From contig NC_087071.1 of the NCBI RefSeq assembly GCF_963678635.1, positions 45,309,095 through 45,373,094 of the forward strand: DNA of 64,000 nucleotides, read 5' to 3'. The translations under genes were made by a program, and so were the position numbers. The stretch comes from Symsagittifera roscoffensis. Its lineage: Eukaryota > Xenacoelomorpha > Acoela > Convolutidae. A model generated the notes under the pieces. That model saw only the letters and a list, made by a program, of their open reading frames with translations. It was not told the DNA's origin and made no database searches. Every line of letters starts with the position of its first letter. Positions within the stretch are counted from its first letter, which is position 1. Shown here piece by piece: positions 56,670-64,000 of this stretch.

Positions 56670-57226
56670 GAGTTGCGCATCATAAAAGATTTCGAGCAGT
56701 TTAAGTAATGGATTTTTTAGTTTGCTTAAAAATAATGTTGTCGGATTTTTTTGCTGGCATAAGCGTGATACAGATGCAGGTTGTCTAATTGAAGGATGCA
56801 ATTAACCAAACCTGTTGGATATTACATCATTTTCCGCAATTAGTTACAACCCGTTATTCGAAGACTTTTAATTTGAAAAGTAGACAGGAAATATTAAGCC
56901 CAAGTTACTTTTCTTCGCCAGACTAATAAAAACATTGAAAGGGGAATAATTGCATCAAAAAGTTTCCCAATTCTCTACTGGACTTGTTAACAAATCTATG
57001 CAAATAGGACCAATTCCTACAAAGGATGGAAAAATTTAGCCCACACCAGTTGTCTCTATGGTACGTAATTAGTGGCGTTGGATAAATAGGAAAATAGCAA
57101 ACAATATGACTGGCTTTTTTTGACAACCACAGCTAGCGACAACTCAAACTTCCGTCCAATAGGCCAGTAAATATTACAACTTATTGTACGATAAGAATAT
57201 GGCAAAGAAAAGTGCAGGTAACTTAT
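56670..57226. other. intergenic, no feature supported
   Basis: AT-rich spacer between the minisatellite and the F1 element; nothing recognised. Confidence 0.3.
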
Positions 57227-57839
57227 TACCCGCGCTCAGTGAAAAGAGAGGATAGATGAAGTAACTAAATCCATTTTTCATTGATTATAATCGCTTATAT
57301 TTGATTCTAATATATTTTTTCTTCTATAAATTTGGTTAAATTTTGTATTGAAGTATAATCTATTAAGTTTATTTCATTGCAATTTTAGTTGAATCTGAAT
57401 TGCTTATTTATTCATGCGTTTCATAGACTTTGAGTAAGACTAAACTTTGCTAAACAATTTTAGCACTTTTCAAATCAGTAATCGTGGTAAAATTTTATGT
57501 TCAGACGAGCAAAATGTGACAAAACATCTCGCTTTTTAGATTTTTTATTGACAACAAAATTATAATTCATTATAACATATATTTGTGTTGTGATAACATC
57601 CTGGCGAAAAAAAAAGAATATGATCCATTAACATTGATGTGAGAAACATTTCTACAAAAACTATATTCGATTATAATTGCTTATAACCTATTTTAGTTAC
57701 CTGAAAAATGTTGTTATAAAAAAGTTAAACATTGCTTAAACATCAAAATTTGGCTCAAATAATTAATTTGAATTTTCATAAAAGTACAATTATAATCGAA
57801 ATTTAACCGTTTATTTTCCCTATTTACTAAGTGCGGGTA
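57227..57839. mobile_element. F1, MITE-like element with GATTATAAT words
   Basis: Left end TACCCGCGCTCAGTGAAAAG, right end inverted TACCCGCACTTAGTAAATAG, 613 bp. The interior is full of GATTATAAT/ATTATAATC words (57285, 57670, 57790). No coding frame. A second left end of the same type is at 61771, and the 149-bp array at 4915 ends in the same terminal word. Confidence 0.65.
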
Positions 57840-58189
57840 CATTCTGTGAGTTACAACAAACAAAAACATAGTGAGCCGGATGAGTGAAAATTGATCTCAA
57901 GATGAACCCAGGTTACTTTTCTCAAAATTAACCTCAGGTTTCACTGTTTTACTGAGTTAAAAGCAATCTGTTAAAACGCACTTCCAGCAAGCTGTATCGA
58001 AATTTCTATTTTCCAGTAAATACACTTTGACTTTTAAAGCTATCTTATCTATTAAGTTTACAGTAGATAACAAATGTTAGTTCAGCAGAGTTATTTAGTT
58101 ACCTTTAACATAAATTGGAGAGCCATATGCAGACGTGACAAAAAGCCCGGATGACTCAGTTGTTGTTGTAGTTGCCTCTCGCCGGGGCC

Positions 58190-60920
58190 CTACATTGTGG
58201 GGTGTACCCCGGCCAGGTCAATGAAACGGGCGGCTTCCACCGGGTTTGTCCAAAGGGCAGTGAGGGGGAGGTCAGTGGGGTTTGTGGGGCACTGGAACAG
58301 GTGGGCAGTCGTGTGGGGGGCTGTATGGCAGAGGGGACAGGAGGACCCTTGGTCTGGTTCGAGCCTGGCCCGGTACGACAACAGGTGTTGACTGTAGCCG
58401 GACCGAAGTTGGCTGAGGGTCCTCCGAGTACGTCTGGGTAGGGTCTTCTCCTCTCGGACGTTGACAGGAGGGGGTCTTGTACCGAGGACTCCAGACGGTG
58501 GATACGACTGGGTTGTCGTCGCCACCGTCTCTGTGTGCACAGTTTTCAGGAGCCGTCGGTACTCCTTCGTTGGTAGCGGCAGGTCAACGCCTTCGAGGAG
58601 GTGTTCCAGACGGGGGGCATGGGCAGAGACTAGTGTGGGTTTCATTTGGCGGGGGGGAGGAGGTTTCTCGAGGAGTCTCTGACCAGGGTGTTCGGGGAGG
58701 TGGCAAGCCAAGAGATGTTGTGTTGCAAGCATTGCCGTGCGGGCTTTCACCGGGAGCACCTGCGTCTCTTCGTGTAGGTGGCTTTGGGGGGCCATTAGAT
58801 GGTTCCCGGTGGCGACCCGCAGAGCCGCGTTTTGGATGGTCTGCAGACGCTTGACACTGGTCTCGGATGCGACTGTAGACCAAACTGGGGCCGCGTATTC
58901 GAGACGAGGCCTGACCAGGGTTTTGAAAGTCACGAGTAGCGTTTCCGTGTCCTGACCCCAGTCCGTGCCTGCCAAGGCCTTCATGGCGTTGACCGCCCTG
59001 GAGGCGTTGGAGGCAGCGACCCTGCAATGTTCCCCGAACTTGAACATCGCGTCAAACCTGACACCAAGTACTTTGGGGTGTTTTTCCAACTTGAGCGGGA
59101 TATCTGCCACCGTCAAGTGTGGTTGTACGTTGCATTCCTTGGTGTCAGGCGTGAGTAATGTTACAGCGCATTTTCCGGGGGAGAGTGCGAGTTTGAGGGA
59201 TTGAAAGTAGGATGTTAGGGAGTCGAGGTATGGCTGCAACTTAGCGGTGATGATATTGATCTTCGGCCCGCTGGCCCAGGGCGTCACGTCGTCTGCGTAG
59301 CTCACCACGTTGACACCCTCGGGAGGGTAGGGGAGGGAGCCAACGTAGGAGTTAAACAGAGTCGGTGATATGACTGAGCCTTGCGGAACACCTGTTCGGA
59401 CAATTCTGGAGGGAGATGTCTCACCGCGGAACAGGGTGCGTGCTTGGCGGCCGGTCAGGTACCCTGAGAGCCAGCGGATCAGCGAAGGGGGTAGTGACAT
59501 TTTCTCCAGCAGGGTGCGGTGACATACCATATCAAAGGCCTTGGAAAGGTCTAATGTCACCAGTACCGTGCGGTCTGCCCGTTTCTTTTGGTTGAAACCG
59601 TCGGCGACCGCGCTGGAGATTTCGAGCAGGGCAGTTGTGGTTGAGTGGAGGGGGCGGAAGCCGTGTTGGTGTGGTTCTGGGGTCAGGTGGGATTGAAGTA
59701 TTGGGAGGATGCAGGCTTCCAAAATTTTGACAGCGGGGCAGAGTAACGAGACGGGGCGGTAGGAGGACCAGTCCTGTGGGGGTTTTCCGGGCTTGAGTAG
59801 TGGTATGACAATTGATTTTTTCCAGATGGCGGGGATTTGGGACTTTGCGAGGGAGCCATTGAAAACTTTGGTCAGCCAGGCGACGCCGTGCTGTCCGAGG
59901 TTTTTCAAATGCAGTGCGTTTAGCCCATCGGGGCCGCACGCCTTCGAACTCTTGCACTTGCGGATCGCCTTGCTGACTTGGGACGGGGTCGTCTGTATGG
60001 GGGTTTCGAGGGAAAGTGACTTCAATTTGCGTTTGATGACTCGGTTCTCTTTTGAGCTTTCGTGTTTGATTGGGGCCGTCAAATGCTTGTTGAAAAGTCT
60101 GGCTTGGTCCTTAGGTCGGGTGTATGTGCGTCCGTCAAACCTGATGGACGGGTTTGGCGGGTCGCGTTTTTTGCCGTCAATGGTACGAATGGTCCTCAGT
60201 TTCTCTGGTTTTGTTTTGTGATCAAATGTCTGGAGGTATTCGTGCCATCGGGCAGTTTGGGACTTCCTGAGGATCATCTCGATTTTGTTGTTGAGGAGTG
60301 GCAAGTCTGGGGATGTGGGGTTGTTTGTCCTCAGGGCATCGCGTTGGCTGGTGAGCTTGGCCGCTTCTGGCGGTAGGCCTGGAGTGCTCGTTGGGCGACG
60401 GCCAGACGGGATGTGGTGCTTGGCTACCTTGTTTACGATCTCGCGGAACAACCTTTCTCCTTTGTAGGGATCGGGCTGCTCCTCAAGAGACGCGAACGCA
60501 GCTTCTGTCTCCGTCTTGAAGCCGTCCCAGTCCGCGCGGAGGAAGTTTGTGAAGGTCTTGTTCGGGGCTGGAATTGTCAGGGGACTGGTTGATAGTCTGA
60601 TGATGACTGGCAGGTGGTCGGAGCTCAGCGTGGTTTCCGTCTCCCAGCTCAGTTTCGACAGGAGATCTTCTGAGGCAAGGGATACGTCAGGAGAGGTTGC
60701 CTGGCCCGAAGTTGGCATACGGGTCGCTGTGGGTGTGTTCAGCGCTCCAAAGCTCGATGCCTCAATTTCGTCGGCTAGGGTCTTTCCGCGCGAGTCCTGA
60801 ATGGACGAGCACCAAAGGGGGTCGTGTGCGTTGATGTCGCCCAGTATCAGGGAGCATCTAGTCTCGAGGAAAGGGGTCAACGAGGGGGTGAAGTTCGAGG
60901 GGCAGCTACTGCTGGGGGGG
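58190..60920 (-). CDS. endonuclease-reverse transcriptase (ORF2) of the Jockey-like element
   Basis: The ORF2 protein nicks target DNA and primes cDNA synthesis there. 896 codons from the first Met (60880), open from the poly-C run at 60914. C-terminal half of the apurinic endonuclease: LILGDINAHDPLW (about residues 12-24) and SSDHLPVII (about 85-93). RT: SKACGPDGLNALHLKNLG, LLKPGKPPQDWSSYRPVSLL, LVTLDLSKAFDMV, RTGVPQGSVISPTLFNSYVG, SYADD (about 526-530) and HPKVLGVRFD. Near the C-terminus (about 849-866) is a zinc knuckle CPLCHTAPHTTAHLFQC. It lacks only the N-terminal endonuclease in frame. The intact 2.7-kb frame and high GC suggest recent arrival. Confidence 0.93.
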
Positions 60921-61200
60921 GGGGATGTACACGTTTCTTATTGTGAGCACCTCGTTTAGGAGTGGGATTTGAATCGATTGGTGTTCGAGGGGCTCGCCAG
61001 GAGGTGTGTTCTCGTCCACAGGGGTGAACGGGATTGTTTGGTGCACGAGAAACATAAGTCCTCCGCCGGCTCCGCTTCCTCGGTCTTTTCGGACTACAGT
61101 GTAGTCTTCAAAGACTGGGTCTTAAACCCGGCCGAGGGTCCCACGCATGGGCGCCCGGTGAGAGGAGTTTGACGTTGGTCTGCTGGTAGCAGAGGTCGGG
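60921..61200 (-). pseudogene. N-terminal endonuclease of the Jockey-like element, out of frame
   Basis: DYTVVRKDRGSGAGGGLMFL, IPFTPVDENTPPGEPLEHQS and IQIPLLNEVLTIRNVYIPP are read in a frame that meets the ORF2 frame only through a run of 11 C (plus strand 60914-60924 G). With one C fewer or two more the frames would join. Further upstream (about 61150-61200) PDLCYQQT-like residues hint at the first endonuclease block. Confidence 0.75.
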
Positions 61201-61315
61201 TCGTCGCTCCCGATCCAGAGAGTTTGCAACCGGAGTCCTCGTGGTCCTCTGGTTGTTGGTCCCACCGCAAAAAGGCTCTCTCCTTCCGGGACCTGTAGCC
61301 GGACCGAAGTCGAGA

Positions 61316-61770
61316 ACTTTTACACCCGGTTTTATTAGAAATTAGTTCGCAAAAAAGTCCTATATTAACTTTAAATTGACAACAAGTCAGTTTAGTTTTT
61401 TACAATGATCCAAACTGAAAAGCAAATTTTTTACTGCGTGCACTATCAAAGTTTCAAAAAAGTGTTGTTACAAAAGTTAAAATAAAATTTAGTAGATAAA
61501 AATGAATACTGAATTATTGAAGTGGCTGTGAAAAAAATCTTAACATATTCAATCAATCGGGCATAAGTAATTTCGTCAAATTTAACCGTGGTTAAAGATA
61601 TCAACGATCACTGAAAGATCATCACTTTTAATTCAAACACTTCAACCAGATTTTTTCAATAATAAATTTTAAATTGTCGTGCATTAACGTTTTTTCGAAA
61701 ACATCAATTTGCAAAACTTAAGAAAAAATGAAAATCAGAAAAACAGTAATGTTCCTTTACGCTTTACAGG
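61316..61770. other. intergenic, no feature supported
   Basis: AT-rich; nothing recognised between the LINE 5' end and the F2 end. Confidence 0.3.
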
Positions 61771-62000
61771 TACCCGCACTCAGTAAAAAGAGAAAATAAT
61801 AGATAAGAATGGACTTTTATTGCAAGTCTTCATAAATTTCCAGAAGAATCGATTATAATTGATTAAAAATGGATTATAATGTTACTATCTTTCGAAACAA
61901 AAAACAAACATCATAATTGATAATAATCGATTATAATCAAATGTTCTTCAGAAATATAATTCAATTTAGCCGATAATAGTCCATTTTAAACGTTTAGAAT
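61771..62000. mobile_element. F2, left end of a second F-family element
   Basis: TACCCGCACTCAGTAAAAAG followed by AGAAAATAATAGATA and GATTATAAT words matches the left end and interior of F1. The inverted right end is not found before 64000, so the copy is truncated. Confidence 0.55.
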
Positions 62001-62799
62001 CCATTATTTTTCAACAAAAGTCATCGCTTGATTTTGCTTTGAATTAATACGTTCTGTGTAATTTTAGCTAGTATCAATTTCTTTTCCATTTTTTTCTACT
62101 CGATTTTTTAAATCTATTTTTCGAAAAAAGAACCTTCGAATAGTGCGACCTCAAAAAAATGCTTCAAAATGCAGAAGCATGATAATAAAAGTCTTTGCAT
62201 TAGTATTAACTAGATTGAGTCAATGTCTGTGTCCAGGGTAGCGGCCATTTAGCCGATGGAATTAAGGCCGAAAATAAACATAATAAGTCAGGCCGAAATT
62301 AATAAACTCTTTCTTTGGGTTCCTTTACTCTGGGATATCTTTTTGAATAATTATACCTGTGTTGTGATTGTGTTGGGATATTTCATTACTGCCTCTGGGA
62401 TACTTTTACTGGGATACCTTTTGGGTACCTTTTTCTTGGGCCTTTTACTGGGGCCTTGCAGCTGCTCGGGAATTTTAATTCGGTTTCAATGGTCCGGAGT
62501 GGCCGTTTCTACGGTAAATGGTGTCCACGAACTAAGAAGACTTTTTAAAATCACTTTTACTTTTTTAGTTTACTGGGAGGATTGAACTATGCATCCTATA
62601 AAATTTTTAAAAAGTCTGTATTGTTTATTGAAACCATTTACCATTTTTACTTCCACTCCCAACTGTAAAGTTTTTTGATCTATACCAAGTTCCAGCGCGG
62701 CCTCCAGAGAATCTATTTTAGCATGACAAATATTTTCAAAATTAAAATTCCGGAAGTTTTTGTTCGGGCGACGTAATTGTTTTCATAAACTCCAATCTG
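62001..62799. other. intergenic with a short GGGATAC-rich block
   Basis: 62325-62470 repeats TGGGATA(C/T)TTTT words (GGGATATCTTTTTG, GGGATATTTCATTAC, GGGATACTTTTACTG, GGGATACCTTTTGG). No gene recognised. Confidence 0.35.
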
Positions 62800-62985
62800 G
62801 AGGGGGGGTTGGAAGGGGTTGGGGTGTTCTGTTGGGAGAGGGGTGTTGTGTTGGGAGTGGTGGGGGGGGGGGGGAGCGTGGACGGTTGGTGGCTTGATTC
62901 AACCTGGAAGGGTTAACATTTCCAATCTGGGGGGGGGGGGGGTTCTGATTGTGTTAAGAGCGGGGGGGGGGGGGCGTGGACAGTT
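62800..62985. repeat. G-run cluster
   Basis: Runs of 7, 4, 4, 12, 12 and 12 G, with the words AATCTGGAGGGGGGG / AATCTGGGGGGGGG and GGGGGCGTGGACAGTTGG / GGGGAGCGTGGACGGTTGG repeated. Potential G-quadruplex sequence on the plus strand. Confidence 0.8.
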
Positions 62986-64000
62986 GGTTTTTATAAACTC
63001 TTCAAACTATTATTTTTTGAGTCTGTTAAACAGACTATGACAAGGTCGAGTTTTGAGCGTCTGCTTTGCTTTTTTAATAATTAGCAAAACAAAATCTAGC
63101 CAACAGAGAGTTTGAAAAGATGAACACTAAGAATTTTCACTACCTTCATTGACTCTTAACTAGCTGGTATCACTATACGAATCACTATACGGAAAAAAGG
63201 AATCACTATACGGAAAATAAATCGATGAAACAAGCCAAAACCTTCCAAACCTAGTTTCGTTTTTAAATGGAGTAAAACACGGCATTTAAATCGAAAGAAC
63301 AAGCCAAAATTGTAACGTGAAGTCTGCAAAAACTTAGAACACAGTCACTTGCAGCACTATGGTTTTAGATGTGGTATTATTGAAAATTTAAAGAAGCTAT
63401 CAAGAGAAGTGCCTGCTGAAAAACTAAGCCAAAAAACTAAGCTTTTAAGAAGCTAACATTTAAAGATAAATTTTTTAATTGTTCGGAACATTTTAAGATA
63501 TTATCAATAAATTTTTTTCTATTATCTTGAACTTAAAAAATAATGTTATGAAAACTATATAAAATTTTGTTATAATTAAAATACAACCAATAACCGATAA
63601 CTAAAAAATACGTCCAAACGAAATAATAAATTAAAGAACCATCTAGTTCTTTTTTTCTTTACTAACAAAAACTTTTCAAGGTTATTTAGCCAGAATAAAA
63701 AATGCATTTTTAATGCTCAAAATTGGGTCTAAAAAACTGGAAAAAAAAGAAAAAACAAAAAATATTTTTTGAAAAACGACTTAGAGTGACCTTATACGAG
63801 AAAAAAGTCTCAAATTTTTTGAGCAATTACACAGTTTTTTCGAATGAAAATGTTTTGATCTGTTATCAGTTAAAATTTCACACACCCGAATTTATTCCTA
63901 ACCTTGATATCAGATCGAAGCATTGATCAAGCTCTTGAAAGAACAAAGAATTCTAAAAAACGGTCGAAAACTCATAAATTGGTTTTCCGAAACCATAGTT
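62986..64000. other. right-end intergenic sequence
   Basis: AT-rich. It contains three copies of AATCACTATACG(G/A)A at about 63178-63215. No gene recognised. Confidence 0.3.

Larger units (their letters stand above)
58150..61315 (-). mobile_element. Jockey-like non-LTR retrotransposon (5' part damaged)
   Basis: GC-rich block in AT-rich DNA. The 3' end on the minus strand is CAACTACAACAACAACTGAG, a simple CAA/ACA-type tail. One long ORF (58190-60880) plus shifted upstream endonuclease sequence. The 5' end near 61315 lacks an ORF1, so it is probably 5' truncated as usual for LINEs. Clear target duplications were not found. Confidence 0.9.

Noticed and set aside
56341..56801. Repeat proteins on both strands
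   Set aside because: Period-22 minisatellite with no stops in some frames; no start context or family.
58172..60800. Plus-strand open frames over the LINE
   Set aside because: Antisense shadows of a GC-rich ORF; they lack motifs.
1..64000. tRNA or rRNA genes
   Set aside because: No complete cloverleaf or rRNA core seen by eye; the tRNA-Ser-like 20 bases at 39998-40017 are a primer-binding site.

Overview
The window is metazoan nuclear DNA. It is AT-rich and intron-bearing, with one recognisable host gene and a dense load of transposable elements. The host gene encodes a classical calpain cysteine protease. It lies on the minus strand: eight coding exons (317 codons) spread over 2949..18334 can be joined phase by phase. 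They cover the N-terminus, the whole catalytic core with its Cys, His and Asn, and the start of the following domain. The rest of the gene runs off the left edge. The phylum cannot be fixed from this sequence; the mix of Ty3/gypsy and Jockey-like elements with calpain only says invertebrate-type animal.

Layout. 1..923 holds a gag relic of an LTR element (A1, minus). 1362..2909 is a terminal-inverted-repeat element (E1) with a second repeat family inside it. 2949..18357 is the calpain gene. Its introns contain a lone tubulin tyrosine ligase-like exon on the opposite strand (3905..4117), AATCGATTT-rich repeats, a GAA microsatellite filling intron 6, two hAT-like MITEs (5964..6168, 11072..11275), a truncated LTR element (A2, 7930..10439), a decayed non-LTR reverse transcriptase (about 12580..13370) and other repeats. 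18358..24198 has no gene I can support. 24565..30065 is a decayed LTR element (C, minus). Its 5' LTR plus flank is tandemly duplicated (29679..31440), and both copies end in a 31-bp minisatellite. 33128..40291 is a nearly full-length Ty3/gypsy element (B, minus) with both LTRs. 40385..41286 is a second E-family element, also with the other repeat inside. 41290..50650 is mostly unassigned sequence with dispersed repeats and a few unexplained open frames. 50660..56067 is LTR element D (plus), with 215-bp LTRs and a TACA target-site duplication but an integrase core deletion. 56335..56665 is a CpG-rich minisatellite, 57227..57839 a MITE, 58150..61315 a Jockey-like non-LTR element (minus, GC-rich), and 62800..62985 a G-run cluster.

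The most coherent unusual signal is that five LTR elements of different sequence (A1, A2, B, C, D) start gag exactly at the LTR/primer-binding-site junction. The A of the ATG is at the LTR end, and TGGCGCAG of a tRNA-Ser-type primer-binding site supplies the rest and encodes Met-Ala-Gln. All carry stops, frameshifts or deletions, so any movement now would need proteins from other copies.
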